A stretch of DNA of 64,000 bases from Flavobacteriales bacterium UBA2306. Its GTDB lineage: Bacteria > Bacteroidota > Bacteroidia > Flavobacteriales > Weeksellaceae. Below the pieces are notes generated by a model that worked only from the letters and a program-made list of their open reading frames with translations, was not told where the DNA came from and made no database searches. Both the position numbers and the translations under genes were made by a program. Numbering within the stretch: the stretch's first letter is position 1; each line of letters starts with the position of its first letter. Positions 35,111 to 43,116 of the stretch are shown here, piece after piece. The stretch is taken from NCBI GenBank assembly GCA_002345565.1, contig DDVS01000002.1:43355-107354 (forward strand), given 5' to 3'.

Positions 35111-35629
35111 ATGATGATTAAAAGACTGTTTCTACTGATTACGCTGATTTTTCTTTCAGTGAAAATATTTTCCCAAGAAAAAATTACTATTCCTACAAAA
35201 TTTCCAACCGAATATGGAGAGTTTACTTTTGAACTAGGAACAAAAATAGTTATTGAATTAAAAGATTTAGGAAATGATAAATATGCTTACAGAGTTTTAA
35301 GTATTGAACCTTTCGAAGGTTATTACTCTATGGAAAAAAGAGAAAAGTTATTTTCAAAAGAACCTAAAGCTAATACGATTGAGTTGTTTTTCATGGGCGC
35401 TTTTTATAATGAAGGTAAAGATGATAAGGATTGGAAAACTTTGTTGAACCTTAGAAATAATCTTAGTGTTCCAATTACTTTTAAAGCTGATATCAAATAT
35501 TATTATTCGGATAAATTTGAAAATACAAGTATTTCAGGAGCTTTTCCAAGTGCTTCTCTTAATGAGATTTGGGGACATAAGATAGATTATATTAAGTTAT
35601 ACGATTTTGAGAAGATTAAAACTAAATAA
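35111..35629 (+). CDS. Hypothetical secreted protein
   Basis: 172 residues, not recognised. Signal peptide MMIKRLFLLITLIFLSVKIFSQ. The mature part is rich in Lys, Tyr and Phe and alternates short polar/aromatic strands (TKIVIELKDLGNDKYAYRV). AT-rich relative to the flanking transporter and HMG-CoA synthase genes. It lies between two genes with their own signals and seems to be monocistronic. ATG occurs twice in a row; the first is used here. Confidence 0.65.
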   Translation: MMIKRLFLLITLIFLSVKIFSQEKITIPTKFPTEYGEFTFELGTKIVIELKDLGNDKYAYRVLSIEPFEGYYSMEKREKLFSKEPKANTIELFFMGAFYNEGKDDKDWKTLLNLRNNLSVPITFKADIKYYYSDKFENTSISGAFPSASLNEIWGHKIDYIKLYDFEKIKTK

Positions 35630-35727
35630 ATTACTACTGTTAATTACAAAAATTCCAAAATTTTCTCCCCAACTCACACCCAAAATCCGCCAAAAAAGCC
35701 CTAAATTCGTGTCTTAAAATTTTTAAA

Positions 35728-37059
35728 ATGACGAAATTCGGAGTTGATGCGGCCAGTTTTTATGTGCCTTCTTTATATTTAGAAATCAAAGACCTTGCTG
35801 AAAAAAGAGGAATAGAACCAGCAAAATTGGAAAAAGGTTTAGGCTTACACAAAATGGCTTTGCCTGATGTTCACGAGGATGCAGCGACTTTTGCAGCCGA
35901 AGCTTTGCTAAAATTAATTCAAGATTATAACATCAATCCGAAAGAAATTTCCAGAGTTTACCTTGGAACCGAAAGTGCTTTAGACGCAGCAAAACCAACA
36001 GCAACTTATGCCGTTCAAATGGTTGAAGAATTCCTAAGTGAAGAATTCGGGGAAAGAAGTTTTAAAAACTGTGATGTTGTTGATATGACTTTTGCCTGCG
36101 TTGGAGCAGTGGATGCGCTTCATAATTCATTGGATTTTGTAAGAGCAAATCCTACTAAAAAAGCAGTTGTAATTGCTAGCGATTATGCAAAATACGAGTT
36201 GGCTTCTTCCGGAGAATACACGCAAGGTGGAGGAGCGGTAGCTTTATTGGTTTCGGCTAATCCAAAATTGATTGAAATTGATAATAATTGGGGCGTTGCA
36301 ACAGAAAGCGTTTTCGATTTCTTCAAGCCGAGACGTCATCATTCAAAATCTGAATTTAATTCTGCACCAGAAAATTATCCTGATAAAATCGAAGTGTTTA
36401 CAGACGAACCGGTTTTCGACGGACAATATTCTAATATTTGTTATCAAGACAGAATTCGTGAAGCTTATCAGCATTACAAAGAGCAGACTTTTACAGTTAG
36501 ACCTTACGAAGATTGGAGATATTTGATTTTCCATTTGCCTTATGCATTTCACGGGAAAAGAGTATTTACTGAGATTTATAGTTTAGAAAATAATCTAGAT
36601 TTTTCTGATGCTGAGAAGCAGAAAGCAATCGCAAAATCTGAAGATTATATCAATTTCATTAATGAAAAAATTGAGAAATCTCAACGCGCTTCTTCCGAAA
36701 TTGGAAATATGTACACGGCTTCTATTTTTATGGCGCTGTTGTCTGCACTACAAACTTCGTTTAACGAAAATGAAGATTTGACCGAAAAAGAAATTGGTTT
36801 CCTAGCTTACGGAAGTGGTTCTAAGTCTAAAGTATTCGTAGGAAAAATCTCTCCAGAATGGAAATCTGTTGTAGAAAAGTGGAACGTTTTCAAAAACTTA
36901 AAAAACAGATTAGCAATTGATTTCGAAACTTATGAAAAGTTGCACCGTAAACAATTGGATTCTTCTGTAAATCCTAATTATAAAGGATTCGGATTGACAA
37001 GAATTGAGAAAGAAAATCCTGTTCTGAAAGGCGCAAGATATTATTCTTATCAGAAGTAA
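35728..37059 (+). CDS. Hydroxymethylglutaryl-CoA synthase
   Basis: Thiolase-fold enzyme that condenses acetoacetyl-CoA and acetyl-CoA, the entry to the mevalonate pathway of isoprenoid synthesis, which many flavobacteria use. Catalytic Cys124 is in DMTFACVGAVDAL; the general-base Glu is in VHEDAATFAAEAL (about 50) and the His in FHLPYAFHGKRV (about 268). GIEPAKLEKGLGL is typical of the family. Length 443 residues. Other mevalonate genes are not in this window. A polyketide-type HMGS paralogue is less likely because there is no polyketide gene nearby. Confidence 0.9.
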   Translation: MTKFGVDAASFYVPSLYLEIKDLAEKRGIEPAKLEKGLGLHKMALPDVHEDAATFAAEALLKLIQDYNINPKEISRVYLGTESALDAAKPTATYAVQMVEEFLSEEFGERSFKNCDVVDMTFACVGAVDALHNSLDFVRANPTKKAVVIASDYAKYELASSGEYTQGGGAVALLVSANPKLIEIDNNWGVATESVFDFFKPRRHHSKSEFNSAPENYPDKIEVFTDEPVFDGQYSNICYQDRIREAYQHYKEQTFTVRPYEDWRYLIFHLPYAFHGKRVFTEIYSLENNLDFSDAEKQKAIAKSEDYINFINEKIEKSQRASSEIGNMYTASIFMALLSALQTSFNENEDLTEKEIGFLAYGSGSKSKVFVGKISPEWKSVVEKWNVFKNLKNRLAIDFETYEKLHRKQLDSSVNPNYKGFGLTRIEKENPVLKGARYYSYQK

Positions 37060-37068
37060 AAATTGATT

Positions 37069-37185
37069 AACCACATAGGCGCATAGTTCTACAATTAAAG
37101 GAATAAATAGAAAATACAGACTATTGACTATTTATTCTTTTACATAAAACTAAATTTTCATTAAATCTTATGTGCCTATGTGGTT
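37069..37185. repeat. Nested palindromic intergenic element (CACATAG type)
   Basis: Outer arms AACCACATAGGCGCATAG (37069-37086) and TTATGTGCCTATGTGGTT (37168-37185). Inside is a second palindrome GAATAAATAG (37101-37110) / CTATTTATTC (37128-37137). It fills the gap between the convergent HMG-CoA synthase and AraC-type genes. Confidence 0.7.
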
Positions 37186-37260
37186 CAATATAAAATCAAA
37201 GACGACCAGATAATTACTTGCTCGTCTTATTTTGAAAATATCTATAACTAACTATTTAAC

Positions 37261-38178
37261 TCAAATTAATTTTTTGTTCTGAAAAATTTTCGGCGTTACA
37301 CCTTCCATTTGTTTGAAAACTCGGATAAAATAATTTGTATCCGAAAATCCTGTACTGAAAGCCACTTCACTCACCGAATTATTATGAATCAACATTTCTT
37401 TCGCTCTTTTGATTCTCTCTTGAATGATAAACTCATTTGGTGAAATTCCCAATTCTTCTTTGAACATTTTGAAGAAATTCGATTTGCTGACATAAGCCAT
37501 TTTTGCAATCGCATCAATCGATAATTTCTGATGAAGATTTTTCTTGATATAATCTGCAACAAACCCAATTCTGGACTTATTTTTCAACGTATTTTTTTCA
37601 ACTAGATTTCTCGCCTGAGTTTGCATCAATCTTATCAAAAGCTCTTTCAAAGCAAAATCAGCAATCACATCTTTATAAGAATTATCGTCCATTGCAATTC
37701 TCATAATATTGTTGGTTGCAGAAGCCAAAGCTTTACTATTTAGGAGATAAAATTCCTCCAAAGAAATATTCCATTGTGAAGAATCGTCCACTTTTTTCGC
37801 ATTGAAGTTCAAAAGGTCAAGCGATTCCTGCACAAATTCTGGATTCAAAGTCAATGAAATGCATTGCGAAGCATCTTTATCGGCATCAGGAAAATCAATT
37901 ACCATTGTCTCGCCAGGCGCAACCAAAACACTTTCTCCAGGCAGATATTCGAAGTAATTACTCTTATCTTGAAGTTTCATCCATTTCTTTCCTCTCAACA
38001 TTCCTGTAAACGCCAAATGTTCAAAATGCAATTTCACATTATAAGCACTCTTATGCGTCTCATAGATACTGAATTCACAATTATTTAAACTGAACTTGGT
38101 CTGATTTTCCACCAATGTGTTCAGTTTATTTTCCTGTGTCAGATTAGGTTTGTTAAGTTGAAAATGATTTGGATTCAT
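37261..38178 (-). CDS. AraC-family transcriptional regulator
   Basis: 305 residues. The N-terminal part is a cupin-like effector domain (VKLHFEHLAFTGMLRGKKWM and GESVLVAPGETMVIDFPDAD). The C-terminal double HTH has LSIDAIAKMAYVSKSNFFKMFKEELGISPNEF and the second helix pair SVSEVAFSTGFSDTNYFIRVFKQMEGVTP. The AraC_N-like front resembles regulators of exaC-type aldehyde dehydrogenases. Divergent from such a gene, it is the likely activator of the alcohol/aldehyde module. Confidence 0.9.
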   Translation of the reverse strand: MNPNHFQLNKPNLTQENKLNTLVENQTKFSLNNCEFSIYETHKSAYNVKLHFEHLAFTGMLRGKKWMKLQDKSNYFEYLPGESVLVAPGETMVIDFPDADKDASQCISLTLNPEFVQESLDLLNFNAKKVDDSSQWNISLEEFYLLNSKALASATNNIMRIAMDDNSYKDVIADFALKELLIRLMQTQARNLVEKNTLKNKSRIGFVADYIKKNLHQKLSIDAIAKMAYVSKSNFFKMFKEELGISPNEFIIQERIKRAKEMLIHNNSVSEVAFSTGFSDTNYFIRVFKQMEGVTPKIFQNKKLI

Positions 38179-38208
38179 TACTCAAGATTTTTATAACATC
38201 TTGTTTCT

Positions 38209-38238
38209 CAAATATAATAATTTTAGATATATAGCCAA
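38209..38238 (-). promoter_or_regulatory. Promoter of the AraC-family gene
   Basis: Minus strand: -33 TTG at 38238-38236, a 19-bp spacer and -7 TATATTTG at 38216-38209; the ATG at 38178 is about 25 nt past the expected start site. Confidence 0.75.
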
Positions 38239-38384
38239 GCATTTTTCTTAATGAAATTATAAAGAATCTTAAAAGGATGATTTTACTATTTTTTTGGACA
38301 ATTATGCTATTCTATTCATTTGTTATCGGATTATCTTAGCATTAATCAAATGTTAACTGATTATTAATAAAAAAGAATATTATT

Positions 38385-39911
38385 ATGAGCACAACACTAG
38401 AAAAACAAAACTCGACTACTTTATCTTGGCCAGAATTCAAAGCTAAATATGATAATTACATTGGTGGAAAATTTGTACCATCGGCTGGCGGACAATATTT
38501 CGATGTAGTTTCTCCTATTAACGGAAAAGTTTTCACACAGGCTGCACATTCCAACAAAGAAGATTTGGAAGCAGCAGTTAATGCAGCAACAGAAGCTTTC
38601 AAAACTTGGAAAGATACTTCTCCAACAGAACGTAGCATTATTCTAAATAAAATTGCCGATAGAATGGAGCAAAACTTAGAATATATTGCAACTGTAGAAA
38701 CCATTGATAATGGAAAAGCGGTAAGAGAAACTTTAGCGGCAGATATTCCTTTGGCGATTGACCATTTCAGATATTTTGCATCGGTAATTAGAGCTGAGGA
38801 AGGTTCGCATAACGAGTTGGATAAAGATACAATTTCATTAATTGTTCACGAACCACTTGGAGTTATTGCGCAAATCATACCTTGGAATTTTCCAATCCTG
38901 ATGGCAGTTTGGAAACTTGCTCCAGCTTTGGCTGCAGGTAACTGCGTCGTTCTGAAACCGGCAGAAAGTACACCAATTTCTATTATGGTTTTGATGGAAT
39001 TGATAGGAGATTTGCTTCCTGCAGGTGTTATAAATGTCGTAAACGGTTTCGGAGCAGAATTAGGAAGAGCTTTGGTAACCAACCCAAAAGTGAACAAAGC
39101 TGCTTTCACAGGTTCTACAGCAACAGGTCGTTTGGTAATGCAGTATGCAACAGAAAACATCATTCCTGTAACGTTGGAATTAGGTGGAAAATCGCCTAAC
39201 ATTTTCTTCAATTCGGTGATGGATGCAGACGACGAATTCTTGGATAAAGCAATCGAAGGCGCTGTTCTTTTCGCATTGAATCAAGGTGAAATCTGTACTT
39301 GTCCTTCAAGATTGTTAGTTCAGGAAGATATTGCGGATGCTTTCATCGCAAAAGTAATTGAAAGAACTGAAGCCATTAAGGTTGGAAATCCTTTAGACAA
39401 AACTGTAATGATGGGAGCACAGGCTTCTAAAATCCAAAAAGACAAAATCGAAGGTTATTTGAAACTCGGTAAGGAAGAAGGCGCAGAAGTGCTAACCGGA
39501 GGAGAAGCTAACCACATCGAAGGCTTGGAAGACGGTTATTACATCAAGCCAACCATTTTTAAAGGAAACAACAAAATGAGAATTTTCCAAGAGGAGATTT
39601 TCGGACCTGTGGTGGCGTTCACGACTTTCAAAGATGAGGCAGAAGCTTTAGAAATTGCAAACGACACAATTTATGGTCTTGGAGCTGGTGTTTGGACGAG
39701 AGATGCGCATCAGTTGTATCAGATTCCTCGCCACGTGCAGGCTGGTAGAGTTTGGGTGAATCAGTATCACGCTTACCCTGCAGGAGCGCCTTTCGGAGGT
39801 TACAAGCAGTCCGGAGTTGGTAGAGAAAATCACAAAATGATGCTAGACCACTACCGTCAAACCAAAAATATGCTGATATCCTACAACAAAAACAAACTAG
39901 GATTCTTCTAA
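38385..39911 (+). CDS. Aldehyde dehydrogenase (ExaC/AcoD type)
   Basis: NAD-dependent aldehyde dehydrogenase, 508 residues. Catalytic Cys304 is in NQGEICTCPSR, the general base Glu265 in VTLELGGKSPN, and IIPWNFPILMAVWK provides the oxyanion Asn. The CTCPSR variant and the C-terminus HYRQTKNMLISYNKNKLGFF are characteristic of acetaldehyde dehydrogenases of the ExaC group. Together with the Zn alcohol dehydrogenase and DUF779 gene downstream it should oxidise alcohols to carboxylic acids. Confidence 0.92.
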   Translation: MSTTLEKQNSTTLSWPEFKAKYDNYIGGKFVPSAGGQYFDVVSPINGKVFTQAAHSNKEDLEAAVNAATEAFKTWKDTSPTERSIILNKIADRMEQNLEYIATVETIDNGKAVRETLAADIPLAIDHFRYFASVIRAEEGSHNELDKDTISLIVHEPLGVIAQIIPWNFPILMAVWKLAPALAAGNCVVLKPAESTPISIMVLMELIGDLLPAGVINVVNGFGAELGRALVTNPKVNKAAFTGSTATGRLVMQYATENIIPVTLELGGKSPNIFFNSVMDADDEFLDKAIEGAVLFALNQGEICTCPSRLLVQEDIADAFIAKVIERTEAIKVGNPLDKTVMMGAQASKIQKDKIEGYLKLGKEEGAEVLTGGEANHIEGLEDGYYIKPTIFKGNNKMRIFQEEIFGPVVAFTTFKDEAEALEIANDTIYGLGAGVWTRDAHQLYQIPRHVQAGRVWVNQYHAYPAGAPFGGYKQSGVGRENHKMMLDHYRQTKNMLISYNKNKLGFF

Positions 39912-39927
39912 TAGATTTAAGTTTATT

Positions 39928-40001
39928 TCTCTCGCTGATTTTACGGATTTAGTTGATAAATATGTTATAAAATCTGCCTGATTTGCCTAATCAGCGAGAG
40001 A
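39928..40001. repeat. Palindromic intergenic element (TCTCGCTGATT type)
   Basis: Perfect 13-bp arms TCTCTCGCTGATT (39928-39940) and AATCAGCGAGAGA (39989-40001) around quasi-periodic GATTT/ATCTG words. It lies between the aldehyde and alcohol dehydrogenase genes and may act as an intercistronic hairpin. Confidence 0.65.
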
Positions 40002-40082
40002 TAATAAAAAATAATACATTAAAATTTGGAACATCAAAATAACAATAAAAACAACAGTAATTAACCATTTAAAAAGTAAATT

Positions 40083-41117
40083 ATGATTCCAAAAACAATG
40101 AAAGCGGCCGTTGTACAAGGTTACGGACAGCCATTGAAAATTATGGAAGTTCCGGTAAGAGAACCCGGACGTTATGAAGTATTAGTAAAAGTAATTGCCT
40201 GTGGCGTTTGTCATACAGACTTACACGCTGTAGATGGAGACTGGCCTGCAAAACCAAAAATGCCATTGATTCCCGGACACGAAGGTGTAGGAATTGTGGT
40301 AGCTTGCGGACCCGAAGCTCAGGTAAAAGAAGGCGATGCAGTTGGAGTGCCTTGGTTGTATTCGGCTTGTGGATGTTGCGATTATTGTATCACGGGATGG
40401 GAAACATTATGTGAAGCTCAGCAAAACGGAGGTTACAGTGTAGATGGAGGTTTTGCAGAATATGTAATTGCAGATTCCAGATATGTAGGACATTTGAAAG
40501 ACAATGTGAACTTCCTTGAAATCGCTCCGATTCTTTGCGCCGGAGTTACAGTTTATAAAGGTCTGAAAGAAACCGAAACAAAACCAGGCGAATGGGTTGC
40601 CATTTCAGGAATCGGTGGATTAGGGCACGTTGCAGTTCAATATGCAAAAGCAATGGGAATGCACGTTGCGGCGATAGATGTTGCGGATGACAAATTGGAA
40701 TTGGCTAAAAAACTAGGTGCGGATTTAGTTGTAAATGCCAAAGAAACCGACCCTGGAACCTATCTTCACAAAGAAGTTGGAGGAATGCACGGTGCATTGA
40801 TTACCGCTGTTTCTCCAATTGCTTTCAAACAGGGGATAGACGTTTTGAGAAGAAAAGGCACGATTGCACTGAATGGACTTCCGCCTGGTTCTTTTGAATT
40901 ACCAATTTTCGAAACTGTTCTTAAAAGAATTACCGTAAGAGGTTCTATTGTTGGAACCAGAAAAGATTTACAGGAAGCACTTGATTTTGCAAACGAAGGT
41001 CTGGTAAAAGCAACAGTGACTTCTGCAAAACTGGAAGACATCAACGAAGTATTTGATAAGATGAAAGCCGGTCAAATCGACGGGCGTATCGTTTTGGATA
41101 TAGCTGGACAAAATTAA
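40083..41117 (+). CDS. Zinc-dependent alcohol dehydrogenase (AdhP-like)
   Basis: 344-residue medium-chain dehydrogenase. Catalytic Zn ligands Cys43 (ACGVCHTDLHAVDGDW) and His66 (GHEGVG) with a further Cys in ILCAGVTVYK; structural Zn Cys at 96-110 (SACGCCDYCITGWETLC). The Rossmann motif GIGGLGHVAVQYAKAMG binds NAD. Similar to AdhP/AdhA ethanol dehydrogenases. An internal Met at residue 6 (MKAAVVQGYG) could be the true start. Confidence 0.93.
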   Translation: MIPKTMKAAVVQGYGQPLKIMEVPVREPGRYEVLVKVIACGVCHTDLHAVDGDWPAKPKMPLIPGHEGVGIVVACGPEAQVKEGDAVGVPWLYSACGCCDYCITGWETLCEAQQNGGYSVDGGFAEYVIADSRYVGHLKDNVNFLEIAPILCAGVTVYKGLKETETKPGEWVAISGIGGLGHVAVQYAKAMGMHVAAIDVADDKLELAKKLGADLVVNAKETDPGTYLHKEVGGMHGALITAVSPIAFKQGIDVLRRKGTIALNGLPPGSFELPIFETVLKRITVRGSIVGTRKDLQEALDFANEGLVKATVTSAKLEDINEVFDKMKAGQIDGRIVLDIAGQN

Positions 41118-41142
41118 ATTATTGTTATTTTGAGTTTTTAAG

Positions 41143-41170
41143 CCCGGCAGATTTTGTTTGTCGGGTTTTT
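41143..41170 (+). terminator. Terminator after alcohol dehydrogenase
   Basis: Stem CCCGGCA / TGTCGGG (one G-T pair), 9-nt loop, followed by T5. Confidence 0.75.
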
Positions 41171-41202
41171 GTTAACTTAATGACTTGATTATAAATGGGA
41201 AC

Positions 41203-41348
41203 TTAAACACAAAGGCACGAAGCTTTCATTATAATGGTGGTGTTTTAAGGCACAAAGTTTTTAACTTCGTTAACATTGAAAAATCTTTGATTTTTTTAGT
41301 GCCTTAAAACAAGTTTGAATAAATTAATCCTTGTGCCTTTGTGTTTAA
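41203..41348. repeat. Nested palindromic intergenic element (CACAAAG type)
   Basis: Outer arms TTAAACACAAAGGCACGAAG (41203-41222) and CCTTGTGCCTTTGTGTTTAA (41329-41348). The inner palindrome is GTTTTAAGGCAC (41242-41253) / GTGCCTTAAAAC (41299-41310), with AAAAATCTTTG inside it as in the TTTGCG-type repeats. It fills the gap before the DUF779 gene. Confidence 0.7.
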
Positions 41349-41372
41349 ATTATCAATTAAAAATAGAAAAAT

Positions 41373-41762
41373 ATGGAAACCAAAGATAAAATCTCAAGAC
41401 TTTCCGTAAGCGAAAAAGCTTTGGAAGTCATTTGGGAACTGGAAAAAAAACACGGTGAACTGATGTTTTATCAAGCTGGTGGATGTTGTGAAGGAACTCA
41501 ACCACAATGTTTCGAAAAAGGTGGCTATTTCCCAAGAATGAATGATGCAATGATTGGAACCATCAACGGTCACGAGTTCTGGATAGACCGCGACTTGTTC
41601 GAATATTGGAAATATTCCCACTTCAAGTTGGATGTTTTGGATGGTTGGGGACCTGGTGGTTTTTCTTTGGAAACGCCTTTGGGTAAAACCTTCAAAGTTC
41701 ATTATCGATTGTTCACGCCGGAAGAGTTGGAGAATCTTGAACCTGTTAAGCGAAGCGAGTAA
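41373..41762 (+). CDS. DUF779 family protein
   Basis: 129-residue protein of the DUF779 family, which occurs next to ExaC-type aldehyde dehydrogenases in many bacteria; its biochemical role is not established. Conserved features are MFYQAGGCCEGTQPQCFEKG, with a Cys pair plus a third Cys that look like a metal or thiol site, FWIDRDLFEYWKYSHFKLDV and GGFSLETPLGKTFKVHYRLF. It is separated from the alcohol dehydrogenase by a terminator and a palindromic element, so its expression may be uncoupled from them. Confidence 0.88.
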   Translation: METKDKISRLSVSEKALEVIWELEKKHGELMFYQAGGCCEGTQPQCFEKGGYFPRMNDAMIGTINGHEFWIDRDLFEYWKYSHFKLDVLDGWGPGGFSLETPLGKTFKVHYRLFTPEELENLEPVKRSE

Positions 41763-41786
41763 ATAGGAAATTGCTCCTAAAAAAAA

Positions 41787-43001
41787 TTAAACAGCTTCGG
41801 TTTTCACAAATTTCGAGACAATGATACTTGCTAAAATATTCCCGACGGAATTGAGAACCGTCGCCAAAGGGTCAACCAAAGTTCCGATAATGATGACTGC
41901 GGGAACAACATCTGGTGGAATTTTGTAAACCGAAATCATCAACATTTCTCCGATATAACCGCCATTGGGGATTCCTCCGGCGACTGCGCTTACAAAAACT
42001 GTGATTCCCAAAGCCATTATCAGATTCATTGGTTCAAAGAAATTCCAACCAAGTAACTGAAATGCAACATAAATCTTGATAATCGATGAAATAGACGAGC
42101 CGTTTTTGTGAATCGTAATTCCAATTGGAATTACAACATTGGCGATAGAAGCAGGAACGCCCATTCTTTTTGCAGATTCAATAGCCACAGGCATTGTTGC
42201 TAAGCTACTACAAGTACTGATAGCTGTTGCAGTTGGCAAAAGACTTTCTTTCCAAAAAGCTTTTACACCTTTTCCAGATTTCCAAATGAAAGCATAAAGA
42301 CTGAAAAATACGATGAAATAAATAGTTCCAGCGATATAATACAATCCCAAAGGTTTGGCATAAAATCCGAAAAGCTGAGGTCCGATTGTTCCAACTTGGT
42401 AGGCAAAATAAGCACCCAATCCAATTGGTGCAACTTTCATTATCAATAACAAAAGCTGTTTCATCACTTCGTTTCCAGATAGGATGAAGTTTTGGAACAG
42501 TTTTCCTTTTTCTCCTGATTTCCTAATGGAAATTCCGACTAAAAATGAAAAGACCAACAATGCTAGCATATTTTGTCTCGAGAACAAATGATAGAACTCG
42601 CTGACAGTGAAAAATCCTACAATCTGGTCGTTGATATTAGCATTATTCTGGAGATTTTCTGAAATAGTTTCGCTGATGTTTTTCGGAGTTTCGGTTGGGA
42701 AAAAGTAAACCATTATGATGCAAAACGTGGCCGAAATCAAAATGAAACTCAAGAAAGTCAAAACCATTGTTCCGATGATTTTGCCCAATTGATTTTGTTG
42801 CTCAATACCAGAAATTGCGGAAACAATCGCAAAAAATACCAATGGAATTACTGTTACAAACAACAGATTCAGGAAAATATCTCCAATCGGTTTCAGATAA
42901 GTTACAAAATCAGGTGCGAAAATCCCAACCAGACTTCCGATGAAAATCCCGATGAGAAGCAGAATAATGTTGCTGTAGTTGTTCCAAAAAGATGATTTCA
43001 T
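41787..43001 (-). CDS. SDF-family (DctA/GltP-like) transporter, atypical binding sites
   Basis: 404-residue dicarboxylate/amino acid:cation symporter family member with about eight TM helices and two hairpins. Hairpin 1 reads ISTCSSLATMPV where GltPh has TTRSSSGTLPV. TM7 reads IPIGITIHKNGSS where the family has NMDGT: His298-Lys299-Asn300-Gly-Ser. TM8 has Asp377, Ala380, Asn384 and Asn388 at positions of GltPh Asp394, Arg397, Asn401 and Asp405. The residues that bind acidic side chains (Arg397) and two Na+-ligating Asp are therefore replaced. The substrate and coupling ion cannot be those of a standard glutamate or C4-dicarboxylate carrier. Divergent from cinA. Confidence 0.85.
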   Translation of the reverse strand: MKSSFWNNYSNIILLLIGIFIGSLVGIFAPDFVTYLKPIGDIFLNLLFVTVIPLVFFAIVSAISGIEQQNQLGKIIGTMVLTFLSFILISATFCIIMVYFFPTETPKNISETISENLQNNANINDQIVGFFTVSEFYHLFSRQNMLALLVFSFLVGISIRKSGEKGKLFQNFILSGNEVMKQLLLLIMKVAPIGLGAYFAYQVGTIGPQLFGFYAKPLGLYYIAGTIYFIVFFSLYAFIWKSGKGVKAFWKESLLPTATAISTCSSLATMPVAIESAKRMGVPASIANVVIPIGITIHKNGSSISSIIKIYVAFQLLGWNFFEPMNLIMALGITVFVSAVAGGIPNGGYIGEMLMISVYKIPPDVVPAVIIIGTLVDPLATVLNSVGNILASIIVSKFVKTEAV

Positions 43002-43053
43002 TCCTAAGTTTTAATCAAAGATAATTAATTCTTTGTCAATATTTATATGTTGC

Positions 43054-43086
43054 AACTTTGTCAAAGTTTCGAACTTTGACAAAGTT
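43054..43086. repeat. Double palindrome AACTTTG/CAAAGTT
   Basis: AACTTTGTCAAAGTT (43054-43068), TCG, then its reverse complement AACTTTGACAAAGTT (43072-43086). Each arm is itself a palindrome around one base. It lies in the divergent gap between the SDF transporter and cinA. Confidence 0.7.
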
Positions 43087-43116
43087 TTTCAGAAATAATT
43101 CCCGAAATTTGTCTCT

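Noticed and set aside
37069..41348. Repeats in this stretch as a possible CRISPR array
   Set aside because: They are single palindromic elements of different sequence, not regularly spaced direct repeats with spacers, and no cas gene is present.
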